Assembly (NCBI GenBank): GCA_014338405.1
Contig: JTDE01000146.1
Location: forward strand, 217,466 to 281,465
DNA from: Paragonimus skrjabini miyazakii
Taxonomy: Eukaryota > Platyhelminthes > Trematoda > Plagiorchiida > Troglotrematidae
Length of the DNA: 64,000 nucleotides
Reading direction: 5' to 3'
The notes beneath the pieces were generated by a model. It worked only from the letters and a program-made list of their open reading frames with translations, was not told the DNA's origin and did not search any database. A program made the position numbers and the translations under genes. This document shows, in pieces, positions 25,401 through 36,125 of the stretch. The number at the start of each line of letters is the position of its first letter. Positions within the stretch are counted from its first letter, which is position 1.

Positions 25401-28400
25401 GCCGGCCGAGCATTCAAAGAATTTGGCTTATTGTTCAAATATGAAATCAACCGTAGTAATGTTTACTTCTGGTTCACAAGTTACTCTCGACGAAGTGTCA
25501 TACGACGTCTGATCACACCTAATGAACGAAACTTGGGTGTTTGAATTAATGTTGTGTGGAACTCTGCACAGTGTGTTTAAATCCTCATGACGTATAGTTA
25601 AACTATGATACTCAGTTAACTTTCTTCTGATATAGACCCAGAATAACCAAGGTACAAGACAAAACCACCTTCGTGCATAAATACTTTAGATTGTTACACA
25701 CTTATGAGCGTCTTAATGAATGAAATTCCAACTCCAACCTTGTTTTCACAATTAGCTTCTCGTACTGTTCTTGGCAATGCAAGTCACGTGAGTATACTGT
25801 TCAGAACATATCCAAATGGTTTGGTAGTTTGAAAAGGTTATATTAAATCAATCAGGTGTAAATACATCAGTACACAGCGGGTAGCATTTGACTTAGTCAG
25901 ATTCAACCATATTGTCAAGGAAACAGGATTGGATTCTAGTTCCCACAATGTATTAGGATAGTTTCTGAGCCATTTTCATAGAAACTTCCAATCTTTGCCC
26001 TGTCACCTGCAGATTTTAAGGACGAGGACTTTCATAAAATAAGTTTTGATCACTTCTACAACAAATCACCATGGTGGTTATCCACATTTAAATTATAGGA
26101 AAATTCTACTTTAATTATGGAAAAACTTCATGCACACTTTACGTCGAAAAAAAGACCCCGAGCTTATTCTCACTGAACCATCAGTTCAGTGAGCAATCTA
26201 GCGTGAGAATTTTCTGGTAGACAGTAGATCGTGCTTAAGAACTGGTTTAGTCCGTTTAAAACTTGTGAGAAGATACTTGTCGATTCAGAACATGGGGAGC
26301 AATCATCGTGGAAAAGTTGTTAACCGTTCTCTTTTTTCACATAATCAGTCTGTATAGAATGCCGATGCTTGAGCATGTTCACTTGTAAAGCTTCCGCAAA
26401 CCAGTTATACCTCCTCCAACTACCATTGGGTCGTTGAAGAATAAGTGCCTTCACAGAAGCCATTATTAGTTCAGTTCCCGGCCGTCATACTTTACCCTGT
26501 TAAGTCTTATGGCCATGGTGAAGTGAGCGAGCACACAATAGCTCAAATGCGAATTAAACTACAGTTTAATTTAATGCAACAAAATTGTGAACTTTAACAT
26601 CTCCATGAAATAGCCTGGTACCGGACAATAGCACTGGTTTGTTTCCGAAGCGTAAGCGCTCCAGCATGCTACATGACAGCCATAATAGTTTCAATTTTCT
26701 CAATGATTTCCGGCAGAAAGTGAAGCGAGCGTAAAATAAAAACTCAGTGGAACAAACAGACAAAAAATGACCCCATCAAGACCCGCTGTTCAAGTAGCAT
26801 TTTACGATTGTTTCACACTGATATGGCGAGCTTCATTAACCCAACCGTTCCCCGTTTAGCCCCCCATTGATTTCTGTGTAAAACGTCTACGTAACTGTGA
26901 TGTATTAGCATGATAGTGAAGTGCTGAAGCCGGAGTCGTTGGCTTCAACTTTTTATGGCCACTCTGGAAATTTCCACACTATCATAGAACGTCCATTTAC
27001 TGGTGAATATCTTGAGTACCGTAGCTCGTAATCAGGTCAACTTATGGTTTGGCAGAACTGTGAACGTCTTGCTGAAGTTGAGTTTAAAGAGGAATTTGTG
27101 TGCCCTAGGACGGTCCACACTTAGTTCGCTTCCAATTCACTACGGTAAATTTGTTATCACAAGATTATCTGTTTACTAAAAATAGGTACACGAACATCAC
27201 TCATTTTTAATCCGAACGAAATACAAGAAGCATATACCGCACACTGTTATGGTGAGACTGATACAGCCCAGTATGACGATGACTGGAGTCGTGGATGATT
27301 ATATTAAAAACAGACCTCCTGATGGTTGACTACAAAAGTATTGGGTAGGATTGTAATCCATTGATCCGCATGACCAGAGAAAGAATGAAACGCTTATGAG
27401 ATTTTTGAGTTACTGTCCATGAGTGTCTCATCTAATCGGATCAACGAATACTTCTGATTAGAGTTCGTATGTAAACATGCGTCCAATTGTAGGTGGAGTT
27501 CATATAGTCCGGTTTTACATGACTGCAGGCAGTTTACACTATAGCATCTAACTGTGACTGGCCATTTTAAATACCACAGGCTGTATTGCTAACTAAATAT
27601 GGTTGTTTGACACCATTGAGCCCCACAGATATTGGTACACACCACCGTGCCTTGTTAACAAGCATATTCGTATATTAACGTGTTCAGGATGGTTTGGTTA
27701 TTGTGTGTTGCTGAATAAGAGAAAGTCCTATAAGGTTATATCAACATAGTGACACTTTGAAGCACCAAATCCCAATCTAACCAATGTTTTCCGATATTAC
27801 CTCAATGGCATGGAATACGGAACTGACACTCTTCGTCTGTGGAACACTTCGGATTTCCACTTCGTTTCGGTTTTGTGTCAACGGATAGTGCGGTCCATTG
27901 AAACCTAAATGCCCAACACTGAACCAAAGAAAGCAAGTGAACTAATCGTCCACGGTGTTTGACCTATAGAGTAGTATATGTACCCATGCTAGATATGTTT
28001 ATTTTTGAGTAAGTAAACATTGCATATTGCTGGACACTGTTTGATTGGTCAAAGTTATTCGGTAGTTCAGTCAATTTTTCCAAACGTGTCTACCGGTGTA
28101 TTCCGTCGAATGCACCCACAACCTCCCTCAATGTTTGTGTGACTTTTGTGGTCAGTTATCGACCTTTGCAGGCGCACGTTGTCTTTCAACTACTTGGGCT
28201 AATTCATAGCCAGATTTCGTACCATAGTTCACCAGCAATAGAGAATACAGCACAGATATACATATTTCTCATTCCCACTTGGTCCGGTTCTTATTTTGCC
28301 ATCTTGACTTCGATGATGGCCTATTTTATTACTTATTTCAGGGTAACGGAATTAGTTTTATCGGTCCACCTGAAGTAGTGTCCAAGATATCGGTGATTTG

Positions 28401-28646
28401 CAAGTTTGCTTGCAATTGGTTAGTTCTGTCGCGTAGTCATTTGGCCTCCTTGAACTATCACTCAGCATATTGCCTTAAAACGTGACATTGAGGCATCTAA
28501 GTTAGAAGGAAACAAACCCAAATGTGAGAGGGCTGGACTTAGACTGACTCGAACCAAAAGAAGAAATAGTACATTTAGATGCCCAAAGCACCCTACTTTC
28601 TCAGTTGCGGAATTATTTTGATTGTCCGGAAAGGTCAGTGTTGAAC
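22401..28646. other. No recognised gene; possible S1 scrap and a small perfect hairpin
   Basis: Mostly unassignable. A weak S1 head (gattctagttccc, about 25935-25950) lies at 25875-25975. A perfect 10-bp stem with a 5-base loop sits at 26169-26193. Frames at 24634-24966, 24938-25174 and 28139-28485 are open, and the last has a good-looking 3' splice sequence (ttacttatttcag) at about 28341. None carries a recognisable domain. Confidence 0.4.
26169..26193. repeat. Perfect 10-bp hairpin
   Basis: The arms ctcactgaac and gttcagtgag flank a catca loop. No poly-T or other terminator context applies in a eukaryote, so this may be chance or a small structure. Confidence 0.6.
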
Positions 28647-28883
28647 TCAGCCACGAACGACTTCAATGTCCTGTAGGGAGTTCACGAAATGATCACGAAC
28701 ATCCGGCGAATTGAGGATTATTTCCAGTCTTCCATGATGAAAATCACCAACGCCACTGATTAGCAGGTTTGCAAATGTACCCCGAAAATCCTGTCGTGGC
28801 GGTCGATACCTGAAGCATTTTGTTGAATTCCATCTTACCAACTGAATCACATCAACAATCGACCGCATAAACTTTTCACTTTG
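28647..28883 (-). CDS. Candidate exon, unknown protein
   Basis: Not recognised. On the minus strand a frame is open from a stop near 28924 to the TGA at 28647-28649. A pyrimidine-rich tract ending tatcttttctgaag precedes 28883, where an exon could begin (RQSEKF, then an in-frame Met at 28868). The translated text is compositionally protein-like (RPPRQDFRGTFANLL, ending NSLQDIEVVRG), with few repeats and balanced residues, unlike the TE debris nearby. Against it: only about 78 codons, no partner exon found, no poly-A signal downstream, and a good internal donor-like sequence (ttg|gtaaga) that would split it. It may be a terminal exon or a chance frame. Confidence 0.3.
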   Translation of the reverse strand, partial: QSEKFMRSIVDVIQLVRWNSTKCFRYRPPRQDFRGTFANLLISGVGDFHHGRLEIILNSPDVRDHFVNSLQDIEVVRG

Positions 28884-29007
28884 CCTCTTCAGAAAAGATA
28901 CAGTATGTTTGAGATTCGGTGTTGTTATAACAAATCAGCTGTGAATATCCACGTTACAATCGCGGTTTGTGTATCGATCACGCTGTCGTGAAATAGTCGT
29001 GTTGGTC

Positions 29008-29107
29008 NNNNNNNNNNNNNNNNNNNNNNNNNNNNNNNNNNNNNNNNNNNNNNNNNNNNNNNNNNNNNNNNNNNNNNNNNNNNNNNNNNNNNNNNNNNNN
29101 NNNNNNN
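29008..29107. other. Assembly gap (100 N)
   Basis: Exactly 100 undetermined bases, the conventional placeholder for a gap of unknown size. Distances and adjacency across this point are unreliable. Confidence 0.99.
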
Positions 29108-29269
29108 CATTAAACTCAGAATAAGCAAGATCAAATTATCACATGGAAGCGCTCAACCACATTCGTTTATGGGTAGTACCTAGACTGACTGATTGCTTTC
29201 ACAAAATGTCCTGCAAACTTTAATCGACGAACTTACGGGTTTACCAAATATAAAACTGCAGTTTGTTCA

Positions 29270-29370
29270 ACTTTTCGAAAGAGGTCTTACAAAACGTCTA
29301 TGGAAATGCGAAGGCTGTCATCAATTATGAGCGGTGTTCAATTCATATTTACTGAAATCTGCGACTAACA
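29270..29370 (+). repeat. S1 body fragment
   Basis: cttttcgaaagaggtcttac, then gtctatggaaatgcgaaggc, tcatcaatt and ggtgttcaattcatat follow the S1 body order seen at 30985-31040. No head is visible before the fragment. Confidence 0.7.
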
Positions 29371-30480
29371 TACGATTCCAATTTAGACAGTGAGACAGGC
29401 AGTAGATTGGGTCCAAATGTTACAGCTTTTGGTTCTCCGCGTTGCTTTGAGACCCAACTGATAAAACTATTGTCCAGCTTGAGCACGGCGTTTCTGTTGT
29501 TAGTTCGGATTAGGTTCTCAATTGTTTGTCTTCCAGATGTTTATCTGTTTGGATGGACAGGCTTACTATGGTTACTGACGACGTATAATTACCTATACCC
29601 TGGTTCAATTTGCGATATGAATGTATGAAACGCTTCACTGCTCTCATTTTATCAATCGAACCAAGAGTGTAACATCCCAAGTTATATCGATAAGCAAATA
29701 TTTGATATACTTGCTGTAAGACACGCATATCAATAGTCCTTTTTTGAAAGGAATTCCTCGATTAGAAGTGACAACGTTCTGGCTTATTTGAATTCAGATT
29801 CCAATTGATCTTCATCCCTCTGAGCCTTTAGCTGCTCAAAACGTGTCAACCTATAAAGTTCCATTTTCTTGTTTAACAGATAAACCCAATTTGATCAATG
29901 TTTACAATAGGGTAATGCTGTCACACTCGGGTAGAACTAACAGCCAACGGTTATTTTTTTTAAAAAACGCTCCACATATCACGTGTTCACGTTGATAAAA
30001 AAATTCTTATCATAAATTTGACGATAAAAACTAACCTGCAGTAATTATTTTTGCTATCAAAATGGCCGCGTTATCTGGGTGCTACTTAAAAACAAGTACA
30101 GCTGGTATGATACTTCGACCGAGCTTAGATTCAAGTCAGTGAAACAGCGATCAAAACCGTTGATTCATGAGAGCCTAGTGTAGCTCATATATTGTCCGTC
30201 GTAAGTATACACTGTACTGACGAGTTCTAACAGGACTGGCACCTCTCGAAAGCGGTTGACTTACAAGTCTATCCAGACGCCGGAACTGCAATCGATTCCG
30301 AGTTATATTCAACCAAAATCGAGTTTCGTTCATCGCCCGATAATCACTCACTGAAAATTGTAGATGGTTTGTACGGTAAACTATTCTGCTTAAACCATTC
30401 TATATTGTCAGGCAGTCGTCTGATCACCGCCAGATATTAATATTGCGTTCTGATAAGTAAATATAGTAGGGGATTTTGAT
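29371..30480. other. No feature recognised
   Basis: AT-rich, with short runs of T and A near 29950. Nothing could be assigned. Confidence 0.45.
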
Positions 30481-30597
30481 TCTCATACAGATTGAACATC
30501 ACCCACAATTGATCGCAGCCGTCGCATTCCCATAGATTCTCCAGTCGACCTCTTTCGAAAAGAAGCACTGGACTCGAGTTTCCCTCTCGTTAGAATT
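30481..30597 (-). repeat. S1 body fragment, minus orientation
   Basis: Reads as reverse-complement S1 body: cagattgaacatcacccaca, attgatcgcag, tctccagtcgacc, cttcgaaaagaagc-like text and cgagtttccctctcgttag. It abuts the plus-orientation S1 copy at 30598 with no spacer, creating a foldback join. Confidence 0.8.
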
Positions 30598-31060
30598 GTG
30601 ATCAATGTTCAATCTATAGGAAAATCAAAATCCTCCACTACCCATTAGTAACCAAATTACCGCTCAACAAGTCAATGATTTCTGTGATTTCAACTTGGGG
30701 AGATGTCCTAATCGCGGGGCTATCGATTGGAGTTAACAGACAGTAGCTGTGTCTTCTATCGAAGCGATCGGGCAACCTGATCATTACTCACAAGCTAAAG
30801 TGGTTGAGTGTTCATATATGATAATTCAGTCGTGCCTAACGTTAGGTCATTGGCGCTGTGGTAAACACGGTTGTCTCGTGAACAGCGTGGCCGTGGTTAT
30901 AGTCCTGGCAGTGGCGAGGATATGCACTACTGACGAGCTCTAATGAGAGCGAAACTCGAGTCTAGTGCTTCTTTTCGAAAGGGGCCGACTTGATAGTCTA
31001 CGGGGATTGCGACAGCCGCGATCAATTGTGGGTGATGTTCTGCTCGAAGTTAAGCAGAAG
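30598..31060 (+). repeat. S1 tRNA-related repeat, best plus-strand copy
   Basis: The order is partial body (30600-30650), tail (30650-30835, including gatttcaacttggggagatg and cctgatcattactcacaagc), tRNA-like head (30840-30945), then body again (30945-31060). The head has an A-box-like tggcgctgtggt (30851-30862) and a B-box-like ggttatagtcct (30895-30906) in RNA-polymerase-III order. The body motif 'gatgtt' recurs after about 430 bases, so the locus holds more than one repeat unit head to tail. tRNA origin is inferred from the boxes; the cognate tRNA is unknown. Confidence 0.75.
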
Positions 31061-31319
31061 TGAAATTGGTATAGTCTGTCAGATAGGTTGGTTAAAGGAT
31101 CAGCTGTTTTTGAGGAAAGTAGGTAGAAGAATCATACGTTTGATGGGTTACGATTATTGTCTACACTAGCCATCATTGCACGTCAGTTCGATGTATTCAC
31201 CACTGGATGTCCTGTGCCTCCTGTCAATTCTACTTACAGTGCATGTGACCTTTGTACGGCGTTTGCCACTCGAAGCGCTTGTATATTTGTAAACCATCGT
31301 TAAATAACCTCGACATTTC

Positions 31320-31757
31320 AACCGTTCATTAAATGACCGGTATTTGGCGCATGACTGGCGATTGCGGAATCCCCGATCATGGCCTTGTGCTCTAATTGGT
31401 TTCGGGATGCACTTACAATTCACCTTTGATAATCAGCGTGCGACGGTTAGGTCAAGTACTCCGTTTGTCATTTGATCGTTTACCGTACCGGGCATTATAT
31501 ACTGAGGCCACCAACAGTTGGGTGAAACCACATGGTAGTCAAACAACAACGTGGTCACGAAGTATGAAGACCCTGACTGCTTCATTGAGCAAAGTGGTAG
31601 GTGTCACCTGCCTAGATGGGGTCCTCGTGATCACTCAATCCGCTGGTTAGAGACGCTCTCCGAGATGGCAGTGTGTCGCAGTCAATGGCGTACCTGTATC
31701 CATACCATTTCTGGTTCTTCCGCTTGGTTTTCTTCTAATAATTTTCAACCTTCTTAG
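31320..31757 (+). pseudogene. NLR-3 copy A: RT-element C-terminus
   Basis: C-terminal part of a non-LTR RT polyprotein, after the RT domain. One frame (to about 31605) reads SVRRLGQVLRLSFDRLPYRA, then GSQTTTWSRSMKTLTASLSK. A +/-1 shift near 31600 leads to GRCHLPRWGPRDHSIRWLET, then LSEMAVCRSQWRTCI. These blocks (RWLGHVLR-like, GGQ-TTW-like, GWGPRD, WLETL-DMA, SQW) are the hallmark tail of an abundant flatworm RT family. Apart from one shift and upstream stops the tail is well preserved, so this copy is younger than copies B and C. Confidence 0.85.
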
Positions 31758-33122
31758 TAACGTTTTGTTCTAGGATATTCCACGTCATTCTTAGGGTGAG
31801 CGGCGGCCCGAGTCTTTTGATCAGGATCATGGCTGTTATGATAATGATGACTACTGAAAACAAAATTACTAGCGATTTTTGCGTTATACTTTAATAAAAC
31901 AATGAGAAGACGCAATTCATATGATGTTCTCCGGAGTAACATTTCGTACACTTTTATCACACATGGACATGTAACTAATTTTAAACGAGTCAAAATTCCG
32001 CTCTGTGGAATTTCTTCTCATTGTTTTGTTCAAGTTTATCTGCTTTAAACATTGTTTTATAGTTCATGTAATCAGTTACTTGATCTCGCAATAGGTAGGA
32101 TATCGTTAAGGTGCACTAAGGTTTTCCGCAGTGTCGCTCTATTTCGAACGACAGCAGCGCTCAGTTCATTAGTGGGCATGTTAACAACCTCTGACATGTA
32201 TGTAATTACAGTAGTGCTTTTTTACTCGCTTGATGTCTGTGAGAATGGTATCAGTATCCATGTTAATTGTCTTTTAATAAACTGTTTGGAAGTAATCTGT
32301 GTTCATTAACGTAATCATTGTCCCATCTTGTGATATCTTTTTGTCAACTGCATACATGCAAGATCCTATGGAACATCAGTCATGCAATGCTATTATAAAC
32401 ATTTTTGGGGCGAGCGAATTTACGACTAAGACATTAGTATTGAGGCTACTTACTAGCCTATGGAGGAGATAATCCAGAAGTGGCAACAGACCACTACCGG
32501 GTTCTAGTTCTATCGTCCGTCGGAATTTGAAATCCATCCAAATAAGATATCACAAAAATATTCCAACTTGGTCTCGTTATATAATCACGAATGTGTTGTT
32601 GTGACAAAGATTTGACAAAACTGTAGCATCACATTTTACCTGGCTGACGTTGTTAAAATTAACCAGTCAACACATCTGCAATTTTTCCAAATGATCCCTT
32701 GAATAGTTTTAAGTAACGGGAAGGACTAGAGTGCAACTATCTATGGGTGTAACCAGTGCCAACCACTATACAGGGTTTATAGATAACATTTTGATCATTA
32801 GCAACAACAAGTAGTCTGTTTTTCCATAAAACATTTTGAATTTTGCATATATTAAACGTTCCGATTCTCACGAAGGAGAATCTCACGTGATTTCCTTTAT
32901 CCCAATCTTAGGAAGATTCCCTAAACTTCTCAGTGTACCACAAGTTCAACTGAATTCTGTACTACTGGCAACGTTGGCAGTGAGAACTGTCTCATACAGT
33001 CCGATAGATATGCATCGATGAAAGCATGAAAACTGGAAGAAATTTTACTTATATAGGGATAGCCTGAATGGTTTATCGATATTCCAAACTGGCTTTTCGA
33101 AATCTATCATACAGAACTGACA
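31758..33122. other. No feature recognised
   Basis: Short frames only (for example 32052-32309, 32836-33021); no motif or repeat match. Confidence 0.45.
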
Positions 33123-33870
33123 TGAATCGCAATTTACAGTCTGACTTGACTCGCATACAATATACAGCTAATCTGCCCTTCAGTACATTCATTCAGTTAT
33201 TTTGCTATGCTTGTTAACAATCGTATCTTACCTAAACACTGTCCACTGTGCAATCTCTCCATTTGCTTGCTATTGCATTGGCATCTATACTGACACAATG
33301 GATCAAGGCTTACAACACATAATGGCTGAACGTACATTTAGATGATTGACGCTCCCGACGGCTCAGTAAACAACGGTAGCAGAAGCTGTACACCGTAGTC
33401 TCACCCTGCCTAATACAAGGCATGTGACAGAATCACGCCTCCTCGTTAACCCGGTCAAGGCGCCCCACCAACCAAAATGCATTCGGACTGGAAACTGCAC
33501 ATTTTCTGCGAAAGACTGTCGACCGTTGCTTGCCGTCTGTCCGCGTATATGTGTGTGTCTGCGTAATCCTGCTTATTCATATCTGTAGGCTTGTTTATCG
33601 TAAATCACCCGGATAACGGCAGACAGAATGTTGAACGACTGCAGAACTTAAAAACGATGAATATTTTTAAACATACAGTAACCGCTCGTCTGCATGACGC
33701 TTCTGTGTTCATTACTCCTGAGAGTCTGTGGCAACAGCTGAAACAAGAGATCATGTCAGCAGCCGTTGAGACGATCGATGTCAAACACGGGAAACGTTCG
33801 TGCTGGTTTGACGAAAACAACACGGCCATTTTCAGCGTGGTACGAGAGGAGAATTTAGCAATGACCCAAG
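33123..33870 (+). mobile_element. NLR-1 copy B: 5' part only
   Basis: Aligns with the window start: both share 'tgactcgcatac', 'acagctaatctgcc', 'catgtgacagaatcacgcct' and so on, at clearly high identity over about 740 bases. The 33591-33971 frame contains the NLR-1 linker: VERLQNLK, IFKHTVTARLHDA, LWQQLKQEIMSAAVETIDVK and WFDENN. Similarity to copy A stops at about 33865, where the CR1-like copy B begins; the NLR-1 continuation is not found beyond 35245. As in copy A, no endonuclease domain is recognisable upstream of the linker. Confidence 0.8.
33591..33860 (+). pseudogene. NLR-1 B linker remnant
   Basis: About 90 codons stay open in the linker frame, with the WFDENN motif complete (the family usually has WFDEN or WFDDN). 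The frame then runs by chance into the inserted NLR-2 sequence until 33971, so the last 35 or so codons of that ORF are chimeric. It encodes no catalytic domain. Confidence 0.75.
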
Positions 33871-33879
33871 TTGAAATCC

Positions 33880-35245
33880 TAGAAACCATCAGTTTGTATT
33901 TGGCGTTACTGATTCTTTCCATCGAGATTGAGCCGTCGCTGGTACTTGATATTGAGATGTGGACCTACTGACTACACGATACCGGTCGATTTCGAAATCG
34001 TGTAGAATCAATGCTGTTTGACTGGACACCGATTGAATGCAAGCATACGAAAGTGCAGCAAGCAAGTGCTGTGATGTGACCATATCATGTTCGGACCAGC
34101 TAATCGATGTTAGCCGCCCGTCTCCTTCTCTTACCCAAGACTTCTTGTTTTTAGAACAAAAGAAAAGCAAAATTGGTGGAAAACCCAGTACAGTCCTTGA
34201 AGTGATTTTTCATTTGAATCTAATATGTAAAAATAGATGGAACTCGAAATCACATGAGAAAGTGAAACAGAGGGTAAAAATATCAACAATCGAGCACTTG
34301 CCCACGCGAAACAGGATTTGCCTGTTCAGCGCAAATTTGATTATGTTTACCCTATTTCAAACCGGAGAAATTTATCCATTGTTCTAACTGGGATAGATTT
34401 ATCCCACCGGTGGGCAATAACTGGAGAGTAAATAATGTGATCAATCGGTCCAGCAAAACACACACAAGTTTGAAAGTTTAACATTTATGGGCCACGTGTA
34501 CTTAATGATTCTTCTGAGAATTATTTGTGTCACTACAATCAACCTCGATGTATCTTGTCGATCAAACCTTTAAGGATTTACTACCTATGGCATCTTATCT
34601 CTTGATATATGAATTGTACTCAAATGTGGGCGATGCACTTCATTATGTCTTTGCGCACCCGAATATGGTTTGTCTTTGTTCCACCTTATACACACAAATC
34701 GTAAGTACAAACCAAACGCACCCACTCGTAAGTTCTCAATTTCATTCCAGCGGGCGAAATCACATCAAACTGTTGACTAATAGCGCTACTTTCGATGGCC
34801 TCTAACGTAATAGACAGCTTATTAAATGACTCTCTCTAGGCTGATTTTGAAGACATCAAACTCATCACCAGGAAACAACATGGCTTTCATAGAGAGTACT
34901 CACGCCTCGAGAATTTGCTGATCCCCGGTGATATTTGGACGATGGCTGCAGACGCAAGATAGGCTATAGACGTTGTTTATCTTGATTTTCCAAGGCCTTT
35001 GACCGCGTTGATCATTCCATTTTACTAAGGAAATTGAATAGTTGTGGCCTATATGAGGACATACTCTCCTAACTGGAAGATTATCCGAATGAGCTTAGGC
35101 TCAACGTCAATGTGAATGGATAGCTGTCAGACTGGTTCCCGTGCAACAGCGACGTTCGATAAGGATCAATCTTAGGACTCCTGTTATTCACTGTTCACGT
35201 TCTTGATTTACCCACTACAGTCGAATCGCCGATATTGCTGTACAA
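33880..35245 (+). mobile_element. NLR-2 copy B: CR1-like LINE, 3' truncated
   Basis: Aligned with copy A from 4850 onward (shared: 'gtggacctact', 'catcatgttcgga', 'atcccaccggtgggcaat', 'ttattaaatgactctctc'). It keeps motif A, which copy A has lost: the text at 34978-35015 reads VYLDF then, one frame over, AFDRVDHSI. It continues through RKLNSCGLYEDIL, NELRLNVNVNG and LSDWFP to SPILLY, and ends exactly at the catalytic Tyr codon (about 35240); unrelated sequence follows. About 130 bases at 34268-34398 are absent from copy A. Confidence 0.8.
34840..35245 (+). pseudogene. CR1-like RT palm remnant, cut at YADD
   Basis: Recognisable blocks in order: QHGF-like (34880), YLDF, DRVDHSILLRKLNSCGLYED, NVNVNG, LSDWFP, GSILGLLLF and TTVESPILLY. 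Several frameshifts and in-frame stops (for example the codon before LSDWFP) interrupt it. The sequence diverges immediately after the Y of the YADD box, so both catalytic aspartates of motif C are missing. Inactive. Confidence 0.8.
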
Positions 35246-35379
35246 CATTCTGTCTAATGCAGAACAAGATGAATCGGGTAACACAAACGTGCAAGAGAAA
35301 CGAAACTTCGTCCAGAAGCATAATAATAGGGAAGATAAACTTTGCACTGCAAACACATTTTGTCAAGTTGAATGTCATG

Positions 35380-35625
35380 CAGCCTTCGCATTCTGACAAC
35401 CTATCGAGCCAGTCCTTTTTAAAGACAGAATTTGTCTCGAATTTTTCTCTTGTTAGAGCTCGTCGCCAGTGCACATCCTTGCCACGGCCGGCAGTAGAAT
35501 ACCAATCACGTTTTCATCAGACAAACCTGTTGACCGCTGAGCCATTGGTCTCACACTGGGCACCATCGAATTGTCACACTTGAACTATCAACCACTTTCA
35601 TTTCTGAGTAATGATCATCCGTGGG
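35380..35625 (-). repeat. S1 tRNA-related repeat, minus copy
   Basis: Minus-strand order is tail, head, body. The reverse complement of 35533-35544 is tggctcagcggt, an excellent A box. The B-box region has decayed to ggtattctactgcc. gttagagctcgtcgccagtg and gagtaatgatcatcc are S1 motifs. The 126-codon plus-strand frame 35203-35583 overlies it and is a shadow. Confidence 0.75.
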
Positions 35626-35639
35626 CATTAATGTGACTA

Positions 35640-36125
35640 TCCGAATCCTATTATGATCCGGCAAATGATTGCATCTGAGTCAACGGATCCCGTGACCAAA
35701 GATCGAGGGAATGCTGTATTCATTCGCTTTCCAGTTGAGAATGATATTACAAAAGCTGTGCTCAGTTTTTGGTTAGGTCGGACGTCATGGCATACACTCC
35801 CAACGACAACGTTAAACCGCCGAGTTAACACATGCCCTGTCGACAGTGAGCCTGAAATACAAACTCTCCGTCTATGCTAGTGTACTCGTTCCATTGGTGT
35901 TGCGTAAGAGAAAGTGTAGGTCGCACAGCAAGGCATTTGTCGAGACTGGTCAAAGAACATTATCCAGCTCGGCTTAGGAGTGGTTCAACCAAAATACTCA
36001 ACCAAGTATTTGTCGCACAACTAGACGATACTGACCACCGGGTGGACCGCACACAAACTTGCCGTGTAGTTTGCAGTGTTCTGGTCAAACAACGAATGTC
36101 GAACCGATTGTCATTCGCTTAGGTG
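35640..36125 (+). pseudogene. Penelope-like element A: RT end plus GIY-YIG-type endonuclease remnant
   Basis: Two overlapping frames. 35653-35880 gives RGNAVFIRFPVENDITKAVL, then a region typical of the stretch between RT and endonuclease. 35874-36122 gives LVYSFHWCC, ESVGRTARHLSRLVKEHYPA, RSGSTKILN and DDTDHRVDRTQTCRVVCSVL. The pattern (C-Y-F-C-C, YVGRT, R-LS-R--EH-PAWL, H--D--H-VD) is the GIY-YIG-type endonuclease of Penelope-like elements. The second signature reads SVG, having lost the tyrosine, and the frames are offset. It starts 15 bases after the S1 copy. The RT proper is not recognisable upstream. Confidence 0.75.

Noticed and set aside
28279..28485. Plus frame with strong acceptor ttacttatttcag
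   Set aside because: Only about 30 codons before it loses protein-like character; acceptor-like sequences are common in AT-rich DNA.
35203..35583. 126-codon plus frame after the CR1-like copy
   Set aside because: Runs over S1 in antisense; composition and repeat overlap show it is a chance frame.
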